Below, one piece after another: positions 24,005 through 32,049 of a DNA stretch of 42,362 nucleotides (position 1 is the first letter of the stretch; each line of letters begins with the position of its first letter). Source of the DNA: an uncultured Candidatus Saccharibacteria bacterium. Lineage in GTDB: Bacteria > Patescibacteriota > Saccharimonadia > Saccharimonadales > Saccharimonadaceae. The translations under genes and the position numbers were made by a program. Where the stretch lies: contig CALEXY010000004.1 of the NCBI GenBank assembly GCA_937924995.1, forward strand, positions 1 to 42,362. The letters are read 5' to 3'. Below the pieces are notes generated by a model. The model was not told the DNA's origin and made no database searches. It was given only the letters and a program-made list of their open reading frames with translations.

Positions 24005-25780
24005 TTAAAGCTTCTTTTTGACCAATTCCCTGGTAAAGAATTTCACGCGGTCATTTACTTCGATCACTAACTTCTTCTCTAACTTAAAGGCAATACCCCC
24101 AGTTTCACCAGCCACCAATTCGTTCACATCCATTTTTTCTTTTTGGACTGAATCGACTTCTACTTCACCAATCAGTTCTTTTTCATGATAGACACGACCC
24201 ATCAAGCCTTTTTTCGCTAAACCAGTCAATACTTCACCACCCGCAATAATCGCCGTGCGTTCAGTACGGAAGACCCCCTTAATCTTCATTTCACCCATTT
24301 CAGTCTCTACAATTTCTGCATCCAAAAGATTTTCCATCGAAGTCTTCGCATCATCGAGTAGTTCGTAAATAATCTTATAATTACGAATTTCTACCCCGTC
24401 ACGCGCCGCTAATTTTACGATATTGGTTGGCACATTGACGTTAAAGCCGTAAACCACCGTATTGTCGCCTTCTGCCATATAAATATCATTTTCCGTAATA
24501 TCACCCACGCCGGAAGACACGATATTTAACATCACTTCACCCTTGGTGTCGATCATCTTCAAAGAATCGACCACCGAGGTCACTGAACCTAGCACGTCAC
24601 CCTTAATAATTACATTAAAGACCTTTGCGTTATCCGCATTATTCATCATGCGTAACAAATCCGAGCTCGTCACATTCGCCGAAGCGCTTTCTTCCACCAA
24701 ATTCTGCGCGTTAAGTAACGCCATCTTACGTGCCGATTTTTCATCTTTTACTTCGATAAACTTATCACCGAAATTTGGTAGCTCCTTAAAACCAGTTACC
24801 GTCACTGGGGTCGAAGGTGTGGCCTTTCCTTTTGGCTTACCACGAAAATCTAGCATCGTGCGAATCTTACCATAAGCACTACCCGCCACGATAAATTTTC
24901 CAGTCTTTAATTCCCCGCCAGTCACCAAAAGATTCACCACTGACCCCTTGCCAACTTCCATATGTGATTCGATTACTAGTCCTTCTGAAGGAATCTGCAC
25001 GTCGGCTTTCAATTCTTCAATATCGGCTGTCAAAAGAATCAAATCAAGTAACTTCTCGAGATTATCTCCACGTTTTGCCGAAATTGGCACCATCGTAATA
25101 TCACCACCCCATTCTTCTGGGTTCAAACCATGCTGTGCCAAATCTGCCATCGTACGTGGAATATCCGCCCCTTCACGGTCAATCTTATTAATCGCCACAA
25201 TAATTTTTGCGTTCGCACTCTGGGCAAATTTAATTGCTTCCACCGTCTGCGGTTTCACGCCGTCATCTGCCGCCACTACGATTACCACAATATCAGTCAA
25301 CATTGCACCGTGTTGACGAATCGCCGCAAAGGCTTCGTGTCCAGGAGTATCCAGAAAAGTAATTAGGCGTTCATTGTGTTTCAATTGATAAGCTGAAATA
25401 TGCTGTGTAATACCACCCGCTTCCCCCTCTACGGTTTTCTTATGCAAAAGCGTATCAAGCAAAGTAGTTTTACCGTGGTCTACGTGCCCCATCACCGCCA
25501 CTACTGGTGGACGCACTACCGCCTTATCCGATAATTCCCTTCTCAGATCCGAAGTCTTGGTCGAAGTATTCTTACGTTCCAAGCGCACATTCTTCAAACA
25601 CAATTCTTCAATAATAATACTTGCGGTATCAAAATCTAGGCGCTGATTAATCGTCGCCACGATTCCCTGCTTAAAAAGTTCGCCAATCAAAAATGTCACG
25701 GAAAGACCGAGCGCATTCGCTAGCTCATCTACGGTAATTGAACCCGCAATCTGAATCACCTTGTCTTGATTTTCTGCCAT
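24005..25780 (-). CDS. infB: translation initiation factor IF-2
   Basis: This GTPase brings initiator tRNA to the 30S subunit and promotes subunit joining. A short IF2-N-type domain (VDELANALGLSVTFLIGELF) is followed by the G domain: G1 GHVDHGKTT near residue 95, DTPGHEAF, NKID and SAKRGDN. Domains II, III and C2 follow (LVTGGELKTGKFIVAG, VIIKGDVLGSVTSV, VFRTERTAIIAGGEV). At 591 residues it lacks the long variable N-terminal region of E. coli IF2, as is common in small genomes. AAGGAG precedes ATG 25780 by 7 bases, and a promoter box lies at 25824. It has its own promoter although it sits after the rsmH/ftsL-like genes. If leaderless mRNAs are common here, IF2 would be central to their initiation. 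Confidence 0.96.
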   Translation of the reverse strand: MAENQDKVIQIAGSITVDELANALGLSVTFLIGELFKQGIVATINQRLDFDTASIIIEELCLKNVRLERKNTSTKTSDLRRELSDKAVVRPPVVAVMGHVDHGKTTLLDTLLHKKTVEGEAGGITQHISAYQLKHNERLITFLDTPGHEAFAAIRQHGAMLTDIVVIVVAADDGVKPQTVEAIKFAQSANAKIIVAINKIDREGADIPRTMADLAQHGLNPEEWGGDITMVPISAKRGDNLEKLLDLILLTADIEELKADVQIPSEGLVIESHMEVGKGSVVNLLVTGGELKTGKFIVAGSAYGKIRTMLDFRGKPKGKATPSTPVTVTGFKELPNFGDKFIEVKDEKSARKMALLNAQNLVEESASANVTSSDLLRMMNNADNAKVFNVIIKGDVLGSVTSVVDSLKMIDTKGEVMLNIVSSGVGDITENDIYMAEGDNTVVYGFNVNVPTNIVKLAARDGVEIRNYKIIYELLDDAKTSMENLLDAEIVETEMGEMKIKGVFRTERTAIIAGGEVLTGLAKKGLMGRVYHEKELIGEVEVDSVQKEKMDVNELVAGETGGIAFKLEKKLVIEVNDRVKFFTRELVKKKL

Positions 25781-25823
25781 ACTTACTCCTTACCGCCCCC
25801 AAGAGGACACATTTATCTAAATT

Positions 25824-25832
25824 ATTTTACCA
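25824..25832 (-). promoter_or_regulatory. extended -10 promoter of infB
   Basis: On the minus strand TATGG-TAAAAT, the same box as the surface-protein genes, but here about 40 bases of leader and a Shine-Dalgarno follow. Confidence 0.6.
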
Positions 25833-25865
25833 TATTTTAGAGAGAGAAAAAAGCATAAGCAGTTC

Positions 25866-25900
25866 AAAATAAGCTCAAACCGATTTTCCAGTTTGAGCCT
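25866..25900 (-). terminator. rho-independent terminator after the FtsL-like gene
   Basis: GCTCAAAC-10 nt-GTTTGAGC perfect 8-bp stem, followed on the minus strand by TTATTTT. Confidence 0.7.
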
Positions 25901-25970
25901 ATTTATATCTGGTAACTTCCGCCTCGCAAACATCCATTACCGAAAAGAGAAACCAAAAACAAACAATATT

Positions 25971-26390
25971 TTATCTAGTAAATCCTGCGGCGGTCGCGGT
26001 TTCCATATTCGACGCCACTGTGGAATTTTTGCTATTCGCAATCGACTGAAGCCTTGCCTGCTCCACTCGTAAATCGTCTCGTTCTGCCTCGAGATCGGAT
26101 AGCTGAGTATTCACTTCGTTAATTTTATAATCAAAAGCGGTAGTTTGCGACTGCTCTGAGACATAAAAAAGTCCCAAAATAGCTACCATGATCGTAATCA
26201 TCAAAGCCGATGAAAAACGACCAAACACATTACTCTTATATTTCACACTATTTTGGTTTCTTGAATAGCCAGAAGAAACCGCACTAGCGTAAAAATTCGT
26301 TCGGGGCAAACTCGCGGCTGTACGCGTGCTTGTCATTCTGGTACGGACTGAATAACTGTTTTGCTTTGGTCCATTAACTGTGATTCGCAT
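25971..26390 (-). CDS. FtsL-like cell-division protein
   Basis: The 139-residue bitopic membrane protein has a basic, Ser/Thr/Arg-rich cytoplasmic part (residues 1-60), one membrane segment (SSALMITIMVAILGLFYV), then a coiled coil (heptad-like INEVNTQLSDLEAERDDLRVEQARLQSI) and a short tail. This topology, size and position after rsmH match FtsL/DivIC of the divisome, which recruits the FtsW-FtsI synthase. Sequence identity in that family is always weak, so the call rests on topology and context. The start at ATG 26390 has GAGGA 6 bases upstream; an in-frame TTG at 26429 is less likely. A long structured leader separates it from the small ORF upstream. Confidence 0.65.
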   Translation of the reverse strand: MRITVNGPKQNSYSVRTRMTSTRTAASLPRTNFYASAVSSGYSRNQNSVKYKSNVFGRFSSALMITIMVAILGLFYVSEQSQTTAFDYKINEVNTQLSDLEAERDDLRVEQARLQSIANSKNSTVASNMETATAAGFTR

Positions 26391-26517
26391 TTTTCCTCGC
26401 AAAAAATACTCGCTAAAATCTTGTCGCAAAAAAGATTTTAATTAGTATTTCTAATTATTTTTATTTTTATTTTTCTAATTGCTGTGAGTCTATCTTTTTA
26501 CACAAAAAATATTCATA

Positions 26518-26575
26518 GACCGAAGTCCCATATTAACCGCACTACCGCATCGCTAATATGGTCTTCGGGAAGGTC
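26518..26575 (-). promoter_or_regulatory. strong stem-loop in the leader of the FtsL-like gene
   Basis: CGAAG (26521-26525) pairs with CTTCG (26563-26567), and CCATATTA (26528-26535) with TAATATGG (26554-26561), with GACC/GGTC outside. The 18-nt loop contains ACCGCATCG (plus-strand reading), which recurs at 26616. More pairing follows toward the small ORF (GGGAGC...GCTCCC at 26659-26675). Confidence 0.5.
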
Positions 26576-26688
26576 ATATTTTTTATATAAAACACACTCT
26601 ACGATTTACTCACAACCGCATCGGGGCCTTCACCTTTAGGGAGAATTTCCCGTCATGTGGGAGCAAAAAGCTCCCAAAGTTTATCTAA

Positions 26689-26754
26689 TTAACGAAAGTT
26701 AACTTTGATTTTTTGTGCACGTGAGCTGTTTTTTACAATGATTTGCTTTGGCAT
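26689..26754 (-). CDS. 21-residue basic small protein between rsmH and the FtsL-like gene
   Basis: Reading MPKQIIVKNSSRAQKIKVNF then R and TAA, it is preceded by a strong AGGAGG site 5 bases before the ATG, better than most genes here. It begins 67 bases after the rsmH stop on the same strand. The product is basic (six Lys/Arg) with no hydrophobic segment. It could be a functional small protein or a leader peptide governing the structured region downstream. I do not recognise a family. Its main support is the ribosome site and position. Confidence 0.5.
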   Translation of the reverse strand: MPKQIIVKNSSRAQKIKVNFR

Positions 26755-26820
26755 ATTGCCTCCTTTTTTTGTTTTTATTTTTATCAATGGAGCTGAAAAG
26801 ATGCTCAATTTTGTCTAGCG

Positions 26821-27699
26821 CTAATTTCTTTTTGCTACTCTTAATTTTGCACTTCTCGCTCGCGGATTGATAACGAGTTCAGATTCCCCCGCAATTACTG
26901 GATTTTTCGTCAAAATTGTTAATTTTGATTCATACCCTAGCGCACTTTCCTGCTTAAAATATTGCTTCACTAGTCGATCTTCCAAGCTATGAAAAGTAAT
27001 AATCGCTACCCTACCATTTGGTTTCAAAAGTTTAGGTAATAATGGTAAAGTTTTTTCGATAATCGAAAGCTCATCGTTTACAAAAATTCTTACAGCTTGA
27101 AAAACCTGTGTGGCCGGATGCTTTTTGTGCCATCCATTTCCAGCGATTCGATCCGCCAATTCCTTAGTTGAAGAAAAAGGTCGACTCGTTACAATTTCCC
27201 TCGCGTGTTTTTTCGCTAGACCAATAGATTCTTCGCCGTATTCTTGGAAAATTTCTACCAGTTTTTTCTCTGGAAAATGATTAATCACCGTTTCAGCTGA
27301 TAATTCTTGCGTTCTATCCATGCGCATATCTAAAGGTCCATCATTTTTGAATGAAAAACCTCGATCCGAATTATCTAATTGCGGAGATGAAACTCCAAAA
27401 TCTGCCAATATCATATCAAAAGTTTTTCCACACTCGATTAAGTGTTGCGCCGTACTATAAAAATCCATTTGTAAAATATCTAACTTTGATTCATCCAATG
27501 GATACTTCTCTCGAAGATATTTCACAGCATTCTCATCTCGGTCTACCAAGATGGAATCTTTATAATTCTGCGTAACCGCCAAAACCTTTCCCGCATGACC
27601 CGCATATCCCGCTGTCAAATCCAAATAAGATTCGCCCAGTTTCGGGTTTAGAGCCTCGAGAACTTCTGATAGCATTACAGGTTTGTGAAGTTCATTCAT
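26821..27699 (-). CDS. rsmH: 16S rRNA (cytosine-1402 N4)-methyltransferase RsmH
   Basis: RsmH (MraW) uses S-adenosylmethionine to methylate C1402 in the ribosomal P site. It opens MNELHKPVMLSEVLEAL, the family's HxPVxLxEV signature, then YLDLTAGYAGHAGKVL (SAM-binding loop), ILADFGVSSPQLD, DRGFSFKNDGPLDMRMD, AVRIFVNDEL, and the end FHSLEDRLVKQYF and PRARSAKLRVAKR. The length is 292 residues from ATG 27699, which the -10 box 6 bases upstream supports over an in-frame upstream start. The first gene of the division cluster in many bacteria, it is here separated from ftsI-mraY-ftsW-murG by about 1 kb. Confidence 0.95.
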   Translation of the reverse strand: MNELHKPVMLSEVLEALNPKLGESYLDLTAGYAGHAGKVLAVTQNYKDSILVDRDENAVKYLREKYPLDESKLDILQMDFYSTAQHLIECGKTFDMILADFGVSSPQLDNSDRGFSFKNDGPLDMRMDRTQELSAETVINHFPEKKLVEIFQEYGEESIGLAKKHAREIVTSRPFSSTKELADRIAGNGWHKKHPATQVFQAVRIFVNDELSIIEKTLPLLPKLLKPNGRVAIITFHSLEDRLVKQYFKQESALGYESKLTILTKNPVIAGESELVINPRARSAKLRVAKRN

Positions 27700-27705
27700 A
27701 ACTAC

Positions 27706-27711
27706 ATTATA
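27706..27711 (-). promoter_or_regulatory. -10 promoter of rsmH, leaderless
   Basis: On the minus strand TATAAT ends 6 bases before the ATG at 27699. Confidence 0.6.
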
Positions 27712-28596
27712 ACTTATCCGAGGTTTCTCTGATAGGTTTTTGTAGTTATTTGCTTCTTGTTTGAGATCGCTCAACTAGAAATTTTAGCGTGTTTGTGTTT
27801 GTATAGTTTTTGTTATTTAAACGAAACGTTTTACCTAGCAATAAAGTATCACAGTTTTACCACTCGCGCGGCTCATAACTATGATTGTTGAGAGACTTAT
27901 TGTGTAGGTTGCATATTGAGTTAATTGGGAGGTGTTTTAAGAAGTACGAATGGCTTTGATTACGCGTGACCTAAACGCGCGCCAAGACTCCTAGTTGACC
28001 GACCTCAAACATTTTTTAATGTACTTTTATTTTTGTGGTTTTTGTTTTATTTATCCACTGACCTAATTCTAAATTATATTTATGCTTATTGCAAGTACTT
28101 TTTCACATAATTTTTTACATTTTTTCGCAGACTTTTCCACAATTAAACCACCTTATCTATTTTCTGCACAAACCTCACCGTATATATAGAGCACACCTCA
28201 CCCCTGTTAAATCTTGTGCAAATTATTTATCGGGTTTTCCACACCTGTGCAAAACTTTTTGACGCTTCCCTGTTATTAGGCTCATTCCGTCAGTTTTATT
28301 CCAGCTTTATCGCATTTTGTCTTTTTTAATTTTTATTACATAATAACCGAACGCTTCTATTTGCGAAAAGTCCTTTTTATTTCAAAATATATTACTTAAT
28401 TAAGACTTTGGTAAAAATCTCAAATATCAAAAACCGAACAAATTTCGCCAGCTCGTTTTTTCATCCTTCACCAAAAACCGAACATCTATTTATATCATTT
28501 CCGTAAACCCAACATCTATTCATGTCATTTCCGCCTCTTTCATAAAAACTCACCACCAAAAAACAGCGCACAAAATAAAGAAGCCTAAATAGCACC
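27712..28596. other. gene-poor spacer with repeats and DnaA-box-like words
   Basis: No credible gene is seen. The AT-rich middle holds TTATCCAC (28051) and TTTTCCACA (28133 and 28235), near matches to the DnaA box. It also has one CCCCTGTT (28201), two AAAACCGAAC (28430, 28474) and a tandem duplication of 30 bases (28475-28504 and 28505-28534, four mismatches). It shares the CCCCTGTT and AAAACCGAAC words with the spacer at 18.6-19.8 kb. Confidence 0.55.
28475..28534. repeat. tandem duplication of a 30-base unit
   Basis: Two adjacent copies with the pattern AAACCnAACATCTATTnATnT then CATTTCCGn, 26 of 30 positions identical. Confidence 0.8.
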
Positions 28597-28626
28597 TAAA
28601 AAAAGAGGCCTCTTCCTGAAGCCTCT
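28597..28626 (-). terminator. rho-independent terminator ending the division operon
   Basis: On the minus strand GAGGC-11 nt-GCCTC, followed by TTTTTTT, 35 bases past the stop at 28661. Confidence 0.75.
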
Positions 28627-28660
28627 CAGTTAATTTTTGTATTCAATCTCACTTTGCAGT

Positions 28661-29200
28661 CTACTTGTAGTACGCGCGACTTTCGATTCTCACATCCACA
28701 TAAATTGGCGCGAGATTATTCGCTATCAAATAACGCTGCATCCGCTCGATATCTTCCGCTGATTCTGCTGGCGAACGGTCAATCAGACACTTATAATACT
28801 CCGTACGTCCCTCGAGATAAACATCTAGTTGTCTCGTCTTATCCGTCGGTAGCACCACCTTAGTCATTTTTACCCTCAAATCCTTCAAATCCTGTTCCAA
28901 TACCGCCACATATTGCTTAATCTTGTCCGTAATCAGGTTTTTATTTCCCGATTCGTCGACAATTTCCACGCTCGAAGTTAAATTCACCACCGTCGGTTTC
29001 ACTTCCGTCTTTTTTGCGCCACCCCGATTAATCAGACTTACCGCGCCAAGCGTCAAACCTGCCGTACCAAGCGCCAGCGCCGTACTCAGCCCCACGAAAC
29101 GCATCACTTTTTTACGCTTTCGCCTTTTTTCTTCCTTAATCCTCGTCGACTCCAGAATTACTTCTTCTCGCTTCGAGGCAATCGTTTTATTAATTCTCAC
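28661..29200 (-). CDS. FtsQ-position bitopic membrane protein
   Basis: The 179-residue protein has a very basic cytoplasmic start (residues 1-32, ending IKEEKRRKRKKVMRF), one membrane segment (VGLSTALALGTAGLTLGAVSLI, about 35-57) and an extracytoplasmic domain that ends QRYLIANNLAPIYVDVRIESRAYYK. It is the last gene of ftsI-mraY-ftsW-murG, where other bacteria place ftsQ/divIB, and the topology fits. I cannot recognise a POTRA domain with confidence, and the external part (about 120 residues) is shorter than in standard FtsQ. The start is GTG 29200 with AAGG upstream. A divergent FtsQ/DivIB is the best guess; an unrelated division-linked protein is possible. Confidence 0.5.
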   Translation of the reverse strand: MRINKTIASKREEVILESTRIKEEKRRKRKKVMRFVGLSTALALGTAGLTLGAVSLINRGGAKKTEVKPTVVNLTSSVEIVDESGNKNLITDKIKQYVAVLEQDLKDLRVKMTKVVLPTDKTRQLDVYLEGRTEYYKCLIDRSPAESAEDIERMQRYLIANNLAPIYVDVRIESRAYYK

Positions 29201-29266
29201 TTTTATCGCCTTTTTATTTTCAAAACCTATTTTAACTCTGATTCTTTCAAATCTTATTTTTCAATC

Positions 29267-30484
29267 TTACTTCTTCAAGCTCAGCACTAATTTCGCTAGC
29301 GTCTGGCTCGCATCTAATTTCGCATATTTCTTAAAATTCATCACTAACTTAGCCTGCTTTTCACTATTTTTTAGCAGATTCAAAATCTTTTTCAATAATT
29401 TTTCTGGAGCCATCTCCATTTCACGATCCAAAATCATTTCTACCGCTTCGTCACGCGCCAATTTTTCCGCATTTTTCACCTGATGTCCGCCCGGCAATTT
29501 TTCAAACGGCACCAAAATCGTTGGTTTTCCCAGACTGGCTAATTCTGCCATCGTAGTGGCCCCCGCACGCGAGACCACAATATCTCCCGCCCCTAAAATT
29601 TCATGCATCACCGGTGAAAAATTCCACATCCGAAATTCCGAGGTCAATTTACCTTTTTCCCAAGTTTCGTATTTCTTAAGATCAATCATATCTTCATAAT
29701 GCTTACGGCCAGACACTAGACCTACCGACGTGTATTTCAAGAGTTCTGGTAAAATTTCACGAATCGCTTGATTAATATGCATCGAACCCTGCGAGCCACC
29801 CGTCACGATCACCAAATTTCGCTCTGGGTCAAATCCTAATTCTCTTTTTAGGCGCCTCTTTTTACTCTCCGCCACTTTTTCAAATTCTTTCCCCACCGGA
29901 ATCCCCACGAACACATAGCGCGAATCCTCTTTTTCCACTGGCGTGCCCATAGCAATAATTTTCGCTTTTTTACTCAAAATTCGGTTCGCGAGTCCCATCG
30001 TCGCGTCCGATTCGTGAATCAAATATGGAATCTTAAAAATTCCCGCCACGATTCCGACCGGCAACCCCACGAATCCACCTTTCAAAAAAATCACATCTGG
30101 ACGATTTTCTTTTCGACTAAAACGCCACAAAGTTTGTAGAAACCCCATAGCAAAACCAAAAGCCCCCGCAATATTTCCAAACACTACATCGCAAAAAGTT
30201 TTCGCGTGATTATCAAAATAATCTGACAATTTCAAACCATGGTAACGATGGAATTTCCCCGCAAAAACCTTACGCACACGTAAATATAATTTTACCCCAG
30301 TTTCTTCTTCGCCACCCCAAGCCAACTTCGCCTCATTTGCCAGTTTCACTACATTCTTATAATATTTCGCATCAGTCCAGAATTCGATTTTACTCTTCGG
30401 CTTCATCTTCAAAATTTCTTGCACCACCGACATCGCTGGAGTAATATGTCCGCCCGATCCGCCGCCTACTACTAAAATTTTCAT
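29267..30484 (-). CDS. murG: lipid II synthase MurG
   Basis: UDP-GlcNAc:undecaprenyl-pyrophosphoryl-MurNAc-pentapeptide transferase makes lipid II on the inner face of the membrane. It has GGGSGGHITPAMSVV (residues 7-21), FLKGGFVGLPVGI and HESDATMGLANRIL in the N-terminal domain. The C-terminal domain has VTGGSQGSMHINQAIREI and SRAGATTMAELASLGKPTIL followed by PFEKLPGGHQVKNAEKLA, the UDP-GlcNAc site. At 405 residues it is about 50 longer than typical MurG, mainly in the N-terminal half (residues 60-130). Its ATG overlaps the ftsW stop as ATGA, so translation of the two is coupled. Confidence 0.94.
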   Translation of the reverse strand: MKILVVGGGSGGHITPAMSVVQEILKMKPKSKIEFWTDAKYYKNVVKLANEAKLAWGGEEETGVKLYLRVRKVFAGKFHRYHGLKLSDYFDNHAKTFCDVVFGNIAGAFGFAMGFLQTLWRFSRKENRPDVIFLKGGFVGLPVGIVAGIFKIPYLIHESDATMGLANRILSKKAKIIAMGTPVEKEDSRYVFVGIPVGKEFEKVAESKKRRLKRELGFDPERNLVIVTGGSQGSMHINQAIREILPELLKYTSVGLVSGRKHYEDMIDLKKYETWEKGKLTSEFRMWNFSPVMHEILGAGDIVVSRAGATTMAELASLGKPTILVPFEKLPGGHQVKNAEKLARDEAVEMILDREMEMAPEKLLKKILNLLKNSEKQAKLVMNFKKYAKLDASQTLAKLVLSLKK

Positions 30485-32028
30485 CTTCTTCCTCCCAGTC
30501 TACTGCTTCTACTCATCCTTAAATTATTTTTAATTTCCTCATTTCGCTCATCATCTGAAATTTCCGTCCTCGAAGTAAACCGCGAAATGTTAATTACTAA
30601 CCCTAATCCAAAACATGTTATCAGAAGACTCGTTCCGCCTTTCGAAAGTAGCGGCAAAGTAATACCCGTAAGTGGAATCAGCGCAATCATCGCGCTAATA
30701 TTCACCGCCACCTGTGAAAACAGCCAAGCAAACACCCCCATCGTCACCAATCTAAAATAGAGGTTTTCCGAAGTGTTCGCCACTTTTAGAATTTCCATGA
30801 ATAAATGCACATAAAGTCCGATCACTGCTACCGCCCCGACGAATCCCCACATTTCGGAAACCACCGCGAACATCGAGTCGGTAATTGACTCTGGCAAATA
30901 TCCGGCCGTCTGCACGTTATTCCCGATTCCCACTCCGAGAAATCCACCAGACCCCACAGTAATTAGCGCGTTTTCGATATGATAATCCGTCGTCGCATCA
31001 CCCTTACCCGTAAAAGTAAACAAGCGCTCACGGCGATGTGGTGAAGACAAAATCATCCCCACGCCCAGCGCCAAAATTACCGCAAACATAATCATAATTT
31101 TCCAAATTTTAATCCCCGCCACAAACAAAATCGTCAGCGCAATCACCCCGAGCGGTACCGCCGAACCCAAGTCTTTCTGAGATACCACAATCAAAAATAA
31201 CGAAACCCCTAAAACACCAAAAAATTTCGCATAAAATTTATAACCTTCTCTCAAAATCTCCGCACTTGCCCACCCATTCGCTTGGCCTCGCGCTAAAATT
31301 TTTGCTGCGCCTCTTATCAGACTATTACCCCGTCCATTCACTCGCGCAGAATTTCCCGCCGTATTAAATCCCTGATTAAAACCATAGCTATTACGACTAA
31401 AATTCACTTGACTAGAAAAAGCCGTTCCTCCCGAAACACCCGCCTGGCTCTTCGAATTCGTACTCCTCCCCTCTTTTCTGCCTTTGATTCTCACATATAA
31501 ATCCATCAAAAGCTGCATCAACATTCCGAGTGCCGTCGTCCTGCCAGCCTCTTCCAAAAATCCACCCCTCGCCTGAAAATCCGCGGTAATCTTTGCTAGA
31601 TAAAGCATCACTCCTAATTTCAAAAAATCCGACACCTGAATCGTAATTGGCCCGAGTCTCAGCCACCTACAGGCCCCTAACTGACAATATGCCAAAGTTG
31701 AACGCCCCGCTGCCACCGCCAGTAGTAAATTCAAAGATAACCCCACAATCAACAAAATCATTGGTAATTGTTTTGCTATAGCATCCAGTATTCGCCAAAT
31801 CCCACTAGGTTTTTTAGCTTTTTCCACTTCCACCAAATTCACTCTAGTCTCAAAAAATAGCAGCACCGCCGTAATTGCCAGATATTTCACTTGATCCAAC
31901 CAATACGTTGTATCTTCCCCCTTCACTTTCGCATAAGACGGACCTACTAAAGCAATCATCATCAACCCGATGGCAATCAAAATTATCATCGTAATGATAA
32001 TTTTATAGTTTGCCTTATGTTGTCGCAT
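30481..32028 (-). CDS. ftsW: FtsW-type peptidoglycan glycosyltransferase (SEDS)
   Basis: This SEDS-family polytopic membrane protein polymerises lipid II at the division site with its partner FtsI. Hydrophobic segments span the whole length (first at MIILIAIGLMMIALVG; last ending SLLITCFGLGLVINISRFT). Signature pieces are LGACRWLRLGPITIQVSDFLKLGVML, read in two halves around the conserved Pro-Ile-Gln and Lys, KDLGSAVPLGV, and ALIPLTGITLPLLSKGGTSL near the end. Between the first and second halves is a long Ser/Asn/Gly-rich cytoplasmic loop (about residues 180-255) absent from typical FtsW. The length is 515 residues against the usual 380-420. It stands between mraY and murG, overlapping murG by 4 bases; TGA is used as its stop. 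Confidence 0.9.
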   Translation of the reverse strand: MRQHKANYKIIITMIILIAIGLMMIALVGPSYAKVKGEDTTYWLDQVKYLAITAVLLFFETRVNLVEVEKAKKPSGIWRILDAIAKQLPMILLIVGLSLNLLLAVAAGRSTLAYCQLGACRWLRLGPITIQVSDFLKLGVMLYLAKITADFQARGGFLEEAGRTTALGMLMQLLMDLYVRIKGRKEGRSTNSKSQAGVSGGTAFSSQVNFSRNSYGFNQGFNTAGNSARVNGRGNSLIRGAAKILARGQANGWASAEILREGYKFYAKFFGVLGVSLFLIVVSQKDLGSAVPLGVIALTILFVAGIKIWKIMIMFAVILALGVGMILSSPHRRERLFTFTGKGDATTDYHIENALITVGSGGFLGVGIGNNVQTAGYLPESITDSMFAVVSEMWGFVGAVAVIGLYVHLFMEILKVANTSENLYFRLVTMGVFAWLFSQVAVNISAMIALIPLTGITLPLLSKGGTSLLITCFGLGLVINISRFTSRTEISDDERNEEIKNNLRMSRSSRLGGRR

Positions 32029-32049
32029 CTAATCCCACTCCAAAAGTTT

